A stretch of DNA of 64,000 nt from Streptomyces polyasparticus (GTDB lineage Bacteria; Actinomycetota; Actinomycetes; Streptomycetales; Streptomycetaceae): NCBI RefSeq assembly GCF_014493765.1, contig NZ_JACTVJ010000006.1, positions 372,001 to 436,000 on the forward strand, written 5' to 3'. The position numbers and the translations under genes were made by a program. Every line of letters starts with the position of its first letter. The first letter of the stretch is position 1. Below are positions 7,803-16,513 of the stretch, in pieces. The notes under the pieces were generated by a model. That model saw only the letters and a program-made list of their open reading frames with translations, ran no database searches and was not told the origin of the DNA.

Positions 7803-8635
7803 AAGCGCGCAATGCAGTGCGCCGGGGGTCCCTCAACCTCGCCGCCCTGGCCGTCTTCGCCGTCACGATCTTCCCCGTGTACTGGATGGCGTCCACCGCG
7901 TTCAAACCCACCCGCGACATCAACGCCGACACCCCGGTGTTCGTCCCGACCAGGCTCACCCTCGAACACTTCCGTACGGCGATCGGCGCGGACGGCTTCG
8001 GCACCTTCTGGCGCAACAGCCTGCTCGTGACAGTCGTGGCGGTGGTGCTCGCCCTGCTCGTGGCGCTGGGTGCGGCCTTCGCGGTCGCACGGCTGCAGTT
8101 CCGCGGCCGGCGCGGCTTCGTCCTGATGGTGTTCATCGCCCAAATGGCGCCCTGGGAAGCGATGTTGATCCCCGTCTACATCATCGCCCGCGACACCGAC
8201 ATGCTCGACCGCCTCGCGATGCTGACACTGCTCTACTTCATCTTCACGCTCCCCTTCACCATCATCACGCTGCGCGGCTTCCTCGCGGCCGTCCCCGTCG
8301 AGCTCGAAGAGGCGGCCCAGGTCGACGGCTGCACCCGCCTCTCCGCCTTCCGCCGGGTGACGTTCCCGCTGCTCGCGCCGGGACTGCTCGCGACTTCGCT
8401 GTTCGGCTTCATCACCGCCTGGAACGAGTTCGCCTTCGCCAACATGCTGATCGTCAAGAACCAGGACGACCGCATCCTGCCCGTCTGGCTCTCCTCGTTC
8501 TCCAACACCTTCGGCACCGACTGGGGCGCCACCATGGCCGCCTCCACGCTCTTCGCGCTGCCGGTGCTGATCCTCTTCCTCGTACTGCAACGCCGGGTCA
8601 CCACCGGCTTCGTCTCGGGTTCGGTCAAGGGCTGA
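7799..8635 (+). CDS. Sugar ABC transporter permease (MalG type)
   Basis: 278 residues starting at GTG 7799, which overlaps the previous TGA by four bases; an AGGAGGGA ribosome-binding site is at 7788-7795. Six membrane segments and the EAA loop ELEEAAQVDGCTRLSAFRRV are visible. It ends SGSVKG, and the last codons with the stop are the template of a four-copy tandem repeat that fills the gap to the hexosaminidase gene. Confidence 0.9.
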   Translation: MKARNAVRRGSLNLAALAVFAVTIFPVYWMASTAFKPTRDINADTPVFVPTRLTLEHFRTAIGADGFGTFWRNSLLVTVVAVVLALLVALGAAFAVARLQFRGRRGFVLMVFIAQMAPWEAMLIPVYIIARDTDMLDRLAMLTLLYFIFTLPFTIITLRGFLAAVPVELEEAAQVDGCTRLSAFRRVTFPLLAPGLLATSLFGFITAWNEFAFANMLIVKNQDDRILPVWLSSFSNTFGTDWGATMAASTLFALPVLILFLVLQRRVTTGFVSGSVKG

Positions 8636-8707
8636 CAACCAGGCCGTGAAGGGCTGGCAACCAGGTCCATGAAGGGCCGACGACATGTCCGTGAAGGGCT
8701 GACAACC
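8624..8707 (+). repeat. Four-copy 22-23 base tandem repeat after permease gene
   Basis: Copies begin at 8624, 8646, 8669 and 8691. The core is GTGAAGGGCTGACAACC with small changes. The first copy contains the last codons and stop of the permease gene (VKG-stop). The copies fill the whole gap up to the start of the GH20 gene at 8722. Confidence 0.88.
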
Positions 8708-8721
8708 ATGGGAGCTCCCGC

Positions 8722-10116
8722 ATGCTGATTCCCCGCCCCCGCCAAGTCGTGCGCCAGAGCGGGCAGTTCATCCTCGACACGGAGACCACGCTGCACCTGG
8801 CTCCGGGTGCGGACCGAGCGGCCACGCTGCTGCGGCTGCGCACCGGGTTGCCGCTGCGCGCGGCCGCGGACAGCAGCTTCGTGCTCGCCATCGACCCGGC
8901 GCTCAGCGGCCTCGGCGACGAGGGGTACGGGCTCACGGTGGGCCGGGACGCGGTGCTGCTCCGCGCCCGTACGGACGCGGGCCTGGTCAACGGGGTGCAC
9001 ACCATCAGCGCCCTCATCGAGCGGGGCGGGCGGCTGCCCTGCGTCCAGATCAGCGACAGCCCCCGCTTCCCCTGGCGGGGCGCGATGCTCGACGTGGCCC
9101 GTCACTTCCAGCCCGTCTCGTATCTGCGCTCGGTCGTCGACCGCATCGCGTCGTACAAACTCAACGTCCTGCACCTGCATCTGACGGATGATCAGGGCTG
9201 GCGGATGCCGGTCGACGCCTACCCGCTGCTCACCGAGACCGGCTCGGTGCGTGCCCAGACCATGGGTGACGGCACCCCGCACGGCGGCCACTACACCAAG
9301 GCCGAACTGCGCGAACTCGTCGCCTACGCGGCCGCCCGCGGTGTGCGGATCGTCCCGGAGATCGAGATGCCCGGCCACGCACGGGCCGCCCTCGCCGCGT
9401 ATCCGCACCTCGGCAACTATCCGCAGCGGCGCCTCGAGGTCTGGGACCACTGGGGGATCTGCGAGAACGTCTTCGGCGTCCACGACGAGGCCTTCGCCTT
9501 CTGTACGACGGTGCTCGACGAGGTCATGGAGGTCTTCGACAGCCCGTACGTGCACATCGGCGGCGACGAATGCCCCACCGTGGAATGGGAGGAGTCCCCG
9601 GTGGCCAGGGAGGTCGCCGCGCGGGCAGGTCTGTCGCCCAAGGAGCTCAACGCCTGGTTCCTCAGCCGCGTCGGGCGGCATCTGCTGGCCCGCGGCCGTA
9701 CCCCCGTGTGCTGGGCCGAGCCCGACGCGACCGCGCTGCCGCCCGAGTTCGTGGTGATGCCCTGGCGGGACGCCGTGCACGGCCTCGGTGCCGCCCGCCG
9801 CGGCCACGACGTGGTCATGACCCCGCACCGCACCACGTATCTCGACTATCCGCAGTCCGACGCCCCGGACGAGCCGCCGGGCCAGCCCGGCGACCCCGTC
9901 ACGCTCGCCGACGTCTACACCGCGGAGCCCGCGCCCGCCGACTGGGAGCCGGCCGAAGCGGCCAGAGTCCTGGGCACCCAGGCCCAGTTGTGGACCGAGC
10001 ACGTGGCGACCCCCGCCGCGATCGACTACCTGCTCTTCCCCCGGATCGCCGCACTCGCCGAAGTCGCCTGGAGCGAGGGGCCCCGCGATCTCACCGATTT
10101 CCGGCGCCGCCTCTGA
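8722..10116 (+). CDS. GH20 beta-N-acetylhexosaminidase, cytoplasmic
   Basis: 464 residues. The catalytic pair is in HIGGDE with Asp282-Glu283, used in substrate-assisted removal of terminal N-acetylglucosamine or N-acetylgalactosamine. An N-terminal GH20b domain (about 1-115) precedes the TIM barrel (FPWRGAMLDVARHF, LHLHLTDDQGWRMP, EIEMPGHARAAL, QAQLWTEHV). There is no signal peptide, so it would act on imported oligosaccharides. It is the fourth gene of the importer operon, as expected for chitooligosaccharide use under a DasR-like regulator. It is slightly shorter than many secreted GH20 enzymes. Confidence 0.93.
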   Translation: MLIPRPRQVVRQSGQFILDTETTLHLAPGADRAATLLRLRTGLPLRAAADSSFVLAIDPALSGLGDEGYGLTVGRDAVLLRARTDAGLVNGVHTISALIERGGRLPCVQISDSPRFPWRGAMLDVARHFQPVSYLRSVVDRIASYKLNVLHLHLTDDQGWRMPVDAYPLLTETGSVRAQTMGDGTPHGGHYTKAELRELVAYAAARGVRIVPEIEMPGHARAALAAYPHLGNYPQRRLEVWDHWGICENVFGVHDEAFAFCTTVLDEVMEVFDSPYVHIGGDECPTVEWEESPVAREVAARAGLSPKELNAWFLSRVGRHLLARGRTPVCWAEPDATALPPEFVVMPWRDAVHGLGAARRGHDVVMTPHRTTYLDYPQSDAPDEPPGQPGDPVTLADVYTAEPAPADWEPAEAARVLGTQAQLWTEHVATPAAIDYLLFPRIAALAEVAWSEGPRDLTDFRRRL

Positions 10117-10175
10117 GCGGTCCCGGCGGCCGCCTCTGGCGGCCGTACCACCCCCACCATGAGGAGGAACACCTC

Positions 10176-11624
10176 GTGCACAGAAGAACAGAGGGCACGG
10201 CCCGCGCAAAGCTGAGGAGCACGGTCCGCGGAAGGCTGAGGACCACGGCCCTCGCCGCCGCCCTGACCCTGGCGGCAGGAGGCGCGCTCGCCGTCCCGAA
10301 CGCGGCGGCCGCCGACGAGAGTGTCGTGGCCCAGTACCACACGGGCTCGACCGGCAGCGACCAGGCCGAACCCTGGCTGAAGCTCGCCAACAGGGGCTCC
10401 GGCGCGGTCCAGTTGAGCGGCCTGACCATCCGCTACTACTTCAAGGCCGACACCGCGTCGAGCACGTACCGCTTCGCCTGTTCCTGGGCGGTGAAGGGCT
10501 GCGCCAACATCACCGGCACCTTCGGGACGCTCGCCAAGCCGACCGCCACCGCGGACCGCTACCTGGAGATCGGCTTCACCGCGGGCGCCGGCTCCCTCGC
10601 GGCGGGTGCGGACACCGGGGACATGCAGCTGCGCTTCCACCGCGCCGACTGGCAGTCCCTGAACCAGCAGGACGACTACTCGTTCGGCGCGTCCCAGACC
10701 TCGTACGGGGACTGGAGCAAGGTCACCGTCCAGCGCGGCGGCACCGTCCTGTGGGGCACCGCTCCCGAGGGCAACGACCCGGGGGATCCCGGCGATCCAG
10801 GTGACCCGGGCGGCCCCGACCCCACCAAGCCCGCGCTCTTCGACGACCTGAACTACACCGCCCACAACGATCCGCGGATCTCCCAGCGCGGCTGGACCGT
10901 GAAGTCCGGACAGGGCGGCCCCGGAGTCCCCGGTGCGACCTGGGCCCCCGAACAGGTCACCTTCGCCCAGGAGTCGGGCAACAGCATCATGACGCTGCGC
11001 ACCAGCACCGACGGCACCGCGGCGGGCACCCGGCAGACCGAGCTGTACCACCAGCGCAAGTTCACCAAGGGGACCTACGCGTCCCGCGTGTACTTCAGCG
11101 ACGCCCCCAACTCGGGCCCGGACGGCGACCACATGGTGCAGACGTTCTTCACCATCGCACCGCTGGACGCCCCGATGGATCCGAACTACGGCGAACTCGA
11201 CTTCGAGTACCTGCCGAACGGCGGCTGGGGCGAACCGTCCAACATCCTGTACACCACGTCCTGGGAGACCTACAACCCCGAGCCGTGGCAGGCCGTGAAC
11301 GCCCACACCGAGGTCCGTCAGAGCTATGCGGGCTGGCACGACCTGGTGGTCACCGTGGACAACACCTCGATCAAGTACTACGTGGACGGCCAGCTGTTCG
11401 CGACCCACGGCGAGCCGTATCTGCCCGAGACCGCCATGTCCATCAACCTCAACAACTGGATCATCTCCGGCGGGCTCGTCGCCTCCAACACCCCGCGCGC
11501 GTACGACGAGAAGGTCGACTACGTGTACTACGCCAAGGACCAGATCCTGACCCCGGCGCAGGTCGCGGCCCAGGTGGCGAAGTACCGGACGGACGGAGTG
11601 ACGCACACGGACAATGTGAGCTGA
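10176..11624 (+). CDS. Secreted GH16-type glycoside hydrolase with CBM3 domain
   Basis: 482 residues from GTG 10176, chosen because GAGGAGG (10161-10167) lies eight bases ahead. A long signal peptide ends near NAAAADES (about residue 45). A family 3 carbohydrate-binding module (about 48-190) is followed by a GDPGDPGDPGGPDP linker and a jelly-roll catalytic domain with GELDFEY, in which Glu340, Asp342 and Glu344 form the ExDxE catalytic motif of GH16. The substrate is probably a beta-glucan. It follows the sugar importer and GH20 gene on the same strand, so it may supply that system, but a separate promoter is possible. Confidence 0.85.
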   Translation: MHRRTEGTARAKLRSTVRGRLRTTALAAALTLAAGGALAVPNAAAADESVVAQYHTGSTGSDQAEPWLKLANRGSGAVQLSGLTIRYYFKADTASSTYRFACSWAVKGCANITGTFGTLAKPTATADRYLEIGFTAGAGSLAAGADTGDMQLRFHRADWQSLNQQDDYSFGASQTSYGDWSKVTVQRGGTVLWGTAPEGNDPGDPGDPGDPGGPDPTKPALFDDLNYTAHNDPRISQRGWTVKSGQGGPGVPGATWAPEQVTFAQESGNSIMTLRTSTDGTAAGTRQTELYHQRKFTKGTYASRVYFSDAPNSGPDGDHMVQTFFTIAPLDAPMDPNYGELDFEYLPNGGWGEPSNILYTTSWETYNPEPWQAVNAHTEVRQSYAGWHDLVVTVDNTSIKYYVDGQLFATHGEPYLPETAMSINLNNWIISGGLVASNTPRAYDEKVDYVYYAKDQILTPAQVAAQVAKYRTDGVTHTDNVS

Positions 11625-11671
11625 GGTCCCCGGTCGGGGGTGCGCGCCGCTCGCGTACCCTCGACCGCACC

Positions 11672-12373
11672 ATGGATCCCGTCACCGCCGCCCCGCCCGC
11701 CGACTGGCCCACGACCGAAGCGCAGGCACGCGCGGTGCAGGACGCACTGCGCACGCGCGTGATCCTCGACGAGGACGGGCCGCCGCCCGGACAGGGCCTG
11801 GTCGCCGGGGTGGACGTCGCGTACGACGACGAGCGCGATCTCGTCGTCGCGGCAGCCGTCGTGCTCGACGCCGGGACGCTCGAGGTGGCCGAGGAATCCA
11901 CGGCCGTCGCCCGGATCTCCTTCCCGTATGTGCCCGGCCTGCTCGCCTTCCGCGAGATCCCGGCCGTCCTCGCCGCGCTCGGCGCCCTGCGGACCCCGCC
12001 GGATCTGGTGGTCTGCGACGGATACGGCCGCGCACACCCCCGGCGGTTCGGCCTCGCCGCCCACCTCGGCGTGCTGACCGGCCTGCCGTCCCTCGGCGTC
12101 GCGAAGAACCCCTTCACCTTCTCGTACGAGGATCCGGCGGCCGCCCGCGGATCCGTGGCCGCACTCGTGGACGGCGGCGAGGAGGTCGGCCGGGCCGTCA
12201 GGACCCAGGACGGCGTCAAGCCCGTGTTCGTCTCGACCGGCCACCGCGTCTCGCTCGCCAACGCGTGCGCCCACACGTTGGCCCTGTCCCCGCACTACCG
12301 GCTCCCGGAGACCACCCGCCGCGCGGACTCGCTCTGCCGGCGGGCGTTGACGCAGGTCCTGGCCTCGTCGTAG
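11672..12373 (+). CDS. nfi: Endonuclease V (deoxyinosine 3' endonuclease)
   Basis: 233 residues matching endonuclease V, which nicks DNA one base 3' of deoxyinosine. Catalytic acids are visible in GVDVAY (Asp48), in the PYVPGLLAFRE wedge (ending at Glu95) and in CDGYGRAHPRRFG (Asp116). GVAKNPF is also typical. It is a stand-alone gene with no obvious partner; both flanking gaps are about 50 bases. Confidence 0.93.
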   Translation: MDPVTAAPPADWPTTEAQARAVQDALRTRVILDEDGPPPGQGLVAGVDVAYDDERDLVVAAAVVLDAGTLEVAEESTAVARISFPYVPGLLAFREIPAVLAALGALRTPPDLVVCDGYGRAHPRRFGLAAHLGVLTGLPSLGVAKNPFTFSYEDPAAARGSVAALVDGGEEVGRAVRTQDGVKPVFVSTGHRVSLANACAHTLALSPHYRLPETTRRADSLCRRALTQVLASS

Positions 12374-12423
12374 CGGGCGGATAAGCGTTTGTGCGCGGCC
12401 CGGGCGGATGCTGCAATGCGCCC

Positions 12424-13200
12424 ATGGACCATGAAGAAGTACTGCGCTTGTTCGACCGGCAGATGCGACGTGAAGTGCCCGCCGACCACCCTGGCGTCCG
12501 CGTCGAGGACATCGGCACGGTCGTGCGGCAGAGCGGGGGCCCCGCGGACTGGAACGGTGTGGTGTTCTCCGACATCGACGAGTCGACGGCGGACGCGGTG
12601 ATCGCCGAGCAGGTGCGGCACTACGGCGCGCTGGGCGTCGAGTTCGAGTGGAAGACGTACTCGCACGACCGGCCCGCCGATCTGGGGGAGCGGCTCGTAC
12701 GGGCCGGTTTCGTCGCCGGGGAGCCCGAGAGCCTGATGATCGCCGAAGTGGCCCCGCAGACGGGAGCGGTCGAACTCGCCCACGGGCTGCGCCTGGTGGA
12801 CGCCACCGACGCGGCGGGCATCGAGCTCGCGGCCCAGGTGCACGACGAGGCGTTCGGCACGGACGGCTCGCGGCTCAAGCAGCAACTCCTCGACCGGCTC
12901 GCGCACGCGCCGGACAGCTTTGTGATGACCCTGGCGCTGGCGGGGGAGCGGCCGGTCAGCGCCGCCCGGATCGAGTTCGCTCCCGGCGTGGACTTCGCGG
13001 GCCTGTGGGGCGGCGGCACCGTCGCCGAGTTCCGCGGCCGCGGCATCTACCGCGCCCTGGTCGCCCACCGCGCCCGCATCGCCGCGGCACGCGGCATCAC
13101 CTACCTCCAGGTGGACGCGATGCCGACCAGCCGCCCGATCCTGGAGCGGCTTGGCTTCGAGCAGTTGAGTGTGACGACGCCGTACGTCTGGAAGGCGTGA
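12424..13200 (+). CDS. GNAT family N-acetyltransferase
   Basis: 258 residues from ATG 12424. The C-terminal half carries the acetyl-CoA motif A (GGGTVAEFRGRGIYRALV) and the motif B end LQVDAMPTSRPILERLGFE. The N-terminal 110 residues form a second, degenerate GNAT-like half, giving a two-domain layout. The substrate is not predictable. The open frame extends upstream to 12391, but no ribosome-binding site supports that. Confidence 0.85.
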   Translation: MDHEEVLRLFDRQMRREVPADHPGVRVEDIGTVVRQSGGPADWNGVVFSDIDESTADAVIAEQVRHYGALGVEFEWKTYSHDRPADLGERLVRAGFVAGEPESLMIAEVAPQTGAVELAHGLRLVDATDAAGIELAAQVHDEAFGTDGSRLKQQLLDRLAHAPDSFVMTLALAGERPVSAARIEFAPGVDFAGLWGGGTVAEFRGRGIYRALVAHRARIAAARGITYLQVDAMPTSRPILERLGFEQLSVTTPYVWKA

Positions 13201-13329
13201 CGCGGGGGCGGGCGGGCCGGATTGTCAGTGGGCGTCGATAGCCTGGAAGGGGCTCGGCCCCCGGGAGGGCGGGGTCTGTCCGGCCGGACCGCATCCGACG
13301 ACATCCGCGCCGGGACGCGACTGCCGGGC

Positions 13330-13875
13330 TCAGCCGTGCATAGGCAGCTGGAGGGCGAAGCGGCGGACCGCGTCGCGGAAGGCGGCCGGATCGTCGAAGT
13401 TGGCCAGGTGACCGGCCCGCGGGATCAACTCGACGCGGGCGTGCGGATGCGCGCGGGCGAATGCCGTCTCTCCGGACCGTCCGCCCCGCGGGATCAACTC
13501 GACGCGGGCGTGCCGATGCGCACGGGCGAACGCCGTCTCTCCGGACCGGAAGGCCCTGTTCTTCTCGCCGTTCAGGACGAGCACCGGCGCCGCCACATGA
13601 CGCATCACACCCGCGTCGAAGCGGCCGAGCGCCTCGCCCCAGGCGGCCGGCAACGTGTGAAAGGCGTAGCGGGAGCGCATGGTCGCCGCCACCACCTCGG
13701 GGGATACAGGCGGCGCAGCAACCGGTCGTTCCACCGGGCCAGCCGGTCCGCGGGCAGGCGCGGGACGAGCCCGGCCACCCACCGGTACGGCGTCGCGCTG
13801 CCCCGCGCTGAGCTGCCCCGCGCTGAACCGTGTCCCATGGACGAAGACGATGGGCGGTGCGCCCGCAGCAGCCAT
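13330..13875 (-). pseudogene. Decayed alpha/beta hydrolase (deletion, frameshifts, duplications)
   Basis: The reading frame starts like a normal hydrolase (PPIVFVHGTRFSAGQ) and ends like one (APVLVLNGEKNRAF ... PRAGHLANFDDPAAFRDAV). The middle is broken: the GxSxG nucleophile region is absent, and sensible cap-domain sequence (TPYRWVAGLVPRLPADRLAR and LYPP) is found only in another frame at about 13695-13790. The frame returns at PEVVAATMR, where one missing G would explain the shift. A 69-base in-frame duplication (13416-13553) and a 15-base one (13797-13826) add to the damage. At 181 codons it is about two thirds of the family length. Confidence 0.75.
13416..13553 (-). repeat. 69-base tandem duplication inside the hydrolase pseudogene
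   Basis: Two adjacent 69-base copies (13416-13484 and 13485-13553) differ at only a few positions. Each encodes 23 residues beginning RSGETAFARAH and ending HARVELIPR plus GG or AG. The segment covers the region before the catalytic His (RAGH), so a duplicated copy would disturb the active site. Confidence 0.92.
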
Positions 13876-13905
13876 GAGTTGCGCTGATCCGCTCTCCCCG
13901 CGGCA

Positions 13906-15099
13906 CTACCGGGTGGCCGCCACCCGGAACACGATGCCCGCCTCCTGCAGCCGCTTCAGGAGCGCATCGCCCATCGCCACCGCCGGCGTGACCTGGCCTG
14001 ATGTGCGCGGCAGGTCGTCGAAGGCGAGGGAGAGGGCCGACTCGGCGAAGATCTTGGCCGTCTCGCCGTAGCCGGGGTCGCCGCCCGAGACCTCCGTGTA
14101 GACGCGGCGGCCGCCGCCCTCGCCGACGAAGCGGACCGAGAACCAGCTGCGGGCACGGCGCTCCTCGCTCGGACCCTCACCCGGCGCCACGCGCGAGGAC
14201 AACCACCGCCGCACCGGCGGCACTTGGGCGGCCGCGAGCAGCCCGCCCATCGCCGCGACACCGCCGAAGGCGAACGGCAGCGTCTTGACCGCCGCGTAGT
14301 GCCGGTAGCGGAAGTCCGGACCGTAGCGCTCCAGGGCGCGGGCCGAACGCTGCACCACCTGGGCATCGATCGTCGGCAACGGCAGCGCCCACGCGCCGAC
14401 TTCCGCCGCGTAGCGAGGTGCGCTCACCGGCGCGTAGGCCCGGCGCCCGACCAGGCGCGGCTGGTGCCGGCGCCGGTCGCGGGCCGCCGCGGCCATCTCG
14501 CGGCCGCGCGCGAACTGGCCGAGCGCGGAGGCGAAGGTGCCGCCTGAGAACATGGCCGAGGCCCGGACGAAGCCGTCGATCCGCAGCGGTACGTCTTCGG
14601 GCAGCTGCTTGACCGTGTAGTAGACGCCCAGATCGTGCGGCACCGAGTCGAACCCGCAGGCGTGCACAAGGCGGGCGCCCGTCTCGCGGGCCCGTGCATC
14701 GTGCCGGACATAGGTGACGTCCACGAACTCCGGCTCGCCGGACAGATCCAGATAGTCGGTGCCGAGATCGGCGCAGGCCCCGACCAGCTCGTGGCCGTAC
14801 TCGACGTACGGACCCACGGTCGTGGCCACCACCCGCGCGGAGGCGGCGAGTTCGCGCAGACCCTCGCGGTCGCCCGAGTCCACCGCGATCGTGGCGATCT
14901 TCGCCGCGCCCGGGTCGATCTCGGCCAGGTGCTCGCGCAGCCGCTCCAGCTTGCCGGCACTGCGTCCGGCGACCGCCCAGCGCAGCCCGTCGGGCGCGTG
15001 GCGGACCAGATACTCGGCGGTCAGCGTGCCGACGAAGCCGGTCGCCCCGTACAGGACGATGTCGTACGCACGCCGGTCCGTCGTGTCCCGCTCACTCAT
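13906..15099 (-). CDS. Saccharopine dehydrogenase-like / trans-acting enoyl reductase family
   Basis: 397 residues with an N-terminal Rossmann motif GATGFVG (18-24), followed by AEYLVRHAPDG and the AGRS motif typical of this family. GPYVEYGHELVGACADLGTD and YLDLSGEPEF are also diagnostic. Homologues in mycobacteria act as trans enoyl reductases in lipid synthesis; whether this one does is unknown. A hydrophobic stretch near 290-310 may contact lipid or membrane. The decayed hydrolase lies 30 bases downstream on the same strand and may once have shared the transcript. Confidence 0.85.
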   Translation of the reverse strand: MSERDTTDRRAYDIVLYGATGFVGTLTAEYLVRHAPDGLRWAVAGRSAGKLERLREHLAEIDPGAAKIATIAVDSGDREGLRELAASARVVATTVGPYVEYGHELVGACADLGTDYLDLSGEPEFVDVTYVRHDARARETGARLVHACGFDSVPHDLGVYYTVKQLPEDVPLRIDGFVRASAMFSGGTFASALGQFARGREMAAAARDRRRHQPRLVGRRAYAPVSAPRYAAEVGAWALPLPTIDAQVVQRSARALERYGPDFRYRHYAAVKTLPFAFGGVAAMGGLLAAAQVPPVRRWLSSRVAPGEGPSEERRARSWFSVRFVGEGGGRRVYTEVSGGDPGYGETAKIFAESALSLAFDDLPRTSGQVTPAVAMGDALLKRLQEAGIVFRVAATR

Positions 15100-15201
15100 G
15101 GCTCACCCTTCAAGCTGCCCACGCGCCGTTGTCGGTGGCTGAGGCTAGCGTGATGGGCGCAGGCCGGTGCAAGGGGCCCGGCCAGGACAGGGAGGTACGT
15201 C

Positions 15202-15615
15202 ATGGCCGATACGAAGCCCCCGGGGCGACCGCCCGCCAAGGCCGCGCTCGCCCGCTGGGAGAAGGTGCGGGCCTTCGCCCTCGAACTGCCGGGCGCCGTC
15301 GAGGAGTTCCCCTGGGGTGACACCGTCGCCAAGGTCGGCAAGAAGGTCTTCGTGTTCCTCGGGGTCTCCGACGGCTCGTATCCGCTGGGCATGACGGTCA
15401 AGCTCACGGACCCGGAGGCCCATGCCCACGCCCTGACGGCCCCGGGCGCGGAGCCGGCCGGCTATGGCCTGGGGAAGTCGGGCTGGGTGCGCATCCCACT
15501 GGAGGGCCCGGACGTGCCGCCGGCGGAGCTGCTGTGCGACTGGGTGGAGGAGAGCTACCGCGTGATCGCGCCCAAGAAGCTGATCGCCGAGCTGGACGGG
15601 GACGGTGGACGATGA
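15202..15615 (+). CDS. MmcQ/YjbR family protein
   Basis: 137 residues with the CyaY-like fold pattern of MmcQ/YjbR proteins: FALELPGAVEEFPWGD, KVGKKVFVFL and a C-terminal WVEESYRVIAPKKL helix. The family is thought to bind DNA, but no precise role is known. GGGAGG (15190-15195) precedes the ATG. Its last 212 bases are overlapped on the opposite strand by the EamA frame. It is divergent from the saccharopine-dehydrogenase-like gene. Confidence 0.9.
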   Translation: MADTKPPGRPPAKAALARWEKVRAFALELPGAVEEFPWGDTVAKVGKKVFVFLGVSDGSYPLGMTVKLTDPEAHAHALTAPGAEPAGYGLGKSGWVRIPLEGPDVPPAELLCDWVEESYRVIAPKKLIAELDGDGGR

Positions 15616-16447
15616 CGACGCCCGCGAGGCTGACGGCGAGCCCGAGCAGGGTCTGAAGTCCGAAGGGTTCGCCGAACATGAGCGCGCCCCAGACCGCCGT
15701 GACCGGAGCCATGAGGAACATGAGCGTGTTGACCTCGGTGACGCCGCGGCGTCGCAGGATCAGCCAGTACAGCCCGTAACCCCCGAAGGTCGACAGCGCC
15801 ACGAGCCAGGCGACCGCACCCCAGAAGGCCCACTCGGCGGGCGGCAGCGCCTCCCCGGTGACCAGCGCAAGTGCCGTGAAGACCACGGCACTTGTGGCGC
15901 AGTGGACGGTCAGCGACAGCGAGGGCGCGACCGGCGCCCGGGTGCGGCTCTCCAGGAATGTGGCGGCCACGAGGGAGAGCATCCCGATCAGCGGCACGAG
16001 ATACGCCCACCATGCGACACCGCTGCCCGCCGTCGCGTCGGCCAGGGTGACGATGGCGACGCCGCCCATGCCCAGGCCGAGACCGAGCCACTGCCGGCGT
16101 GAGACGTACTGGTGGAGCAGCGGCCCGGCGAGAGCACCCGCGACCAGGGGCTGCACGCCGTCGATCAGTGCGGTGGTGCCGCTGGCCACGCCGAGCTGGA
16201 TCGCGGAGTAGACGGTCAGCAGATAGCCGCTCTGCGACAGCACCCCGATCAGGGCCTGTCGGCCGAGGTCACGGGCCGGCAGCCGCGCCCGGCCGTGGAG
16301 CACGACGACCGCCACGAGCAGCACGGCCAGCGGAAGGAAACGCCACATGAGGATCGTGATCGCCGACGCGCTGCCCGCGCCGAGCTTGGCCCCGATGAAG
16401 CCGGAGCTCCAGCACAGGACGAAGGCGGTCGAGAGCAGGATGTTCAT
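15404..16447 (-). CDS. EamA (DMT) family exporter with unusual C-terminal run-on
   Basis: Ten predicted membrane segments in two EamA repeats (LCWSSGFIGAKLGAG at the start; AWLVALSTFGGYGLYWLI later), as in metabolite or drug exporters. ATG 16447 is preferred over GTG 16450 because GGAGG is better spaced for it. The EamA domain ends near VHRPRP (about 15604). The frame then runs about 65 Arg/Ser/Pro-rich residues, antisense to the mmcQ-like gene. This tail looks like a lost stop codon. The gene is divergent from the TetR gene, which probably represses it. Confidence 0.85.
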   Translation of the reverse strand: MNILLSTAFVLCWSSGFIGAKLGAGSASAITILMWRFLPLAVLLVAVVVLHGRARLPARDLGRQALIGVLSQSGYLLTVYSAIQLGVASGTTALIDGVQPLVAGALAGPLLHQYVSRRQWLGLGLGMGGVAIVTLADATAGSGVAWWAYLVPLIGMLSLVAATFLESRTRAPVAPSLSLTVHCATSAVVFTALALVTGEALPPAEWAFWGAVAWLVALSTFGGYGLYWLILRRRGVTEVNTLMFLMAPVTAVWGALMFGEPFGLQTLLGLAVSLAGVVIVHRPRPARRSASWARSRGSSPPPSRTAAPPAARPGPPVGCAPSPTSPGHSRPAPRPGPSGRGHGPPGP

Positions 16448-16463
16448 CACCGGCCTCCAGTAA

Positions 16464-16504
16464 ACAGATCGGTATACTCAACTCCACTATACAGATCGGT
16501 ATAC
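16464..16504. promoter_or_regulatory. TetR operator between exporter and regulator
   Basis: ACAGATCGGTATAC occurs twice exactly, at 16464-16477 and 16491-16504. The second sits inside the inverted repeat TATAC-AGATCG-GTATA (16488-16503). The site lies 10 bases before the TetR start and 17 bases before the exporter start, the usual arrangement for mutual repression. Confidence 0.7.
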
Positions 16505-16513
16505 CTTGGGGGC

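Noticed and set aside
4497-8635. Naming the importer and its regulator dasABC/dasR
   Set aside because: Layout matches, but the regulator N-terminus and operator differ from DasR/dre as I recall them; a paralogue is more likely.
8233-10209. 658-codon open frame on the - strand
   Set aside because: Antisense to the permease and GH20 genes, which carry catalytic motifs.
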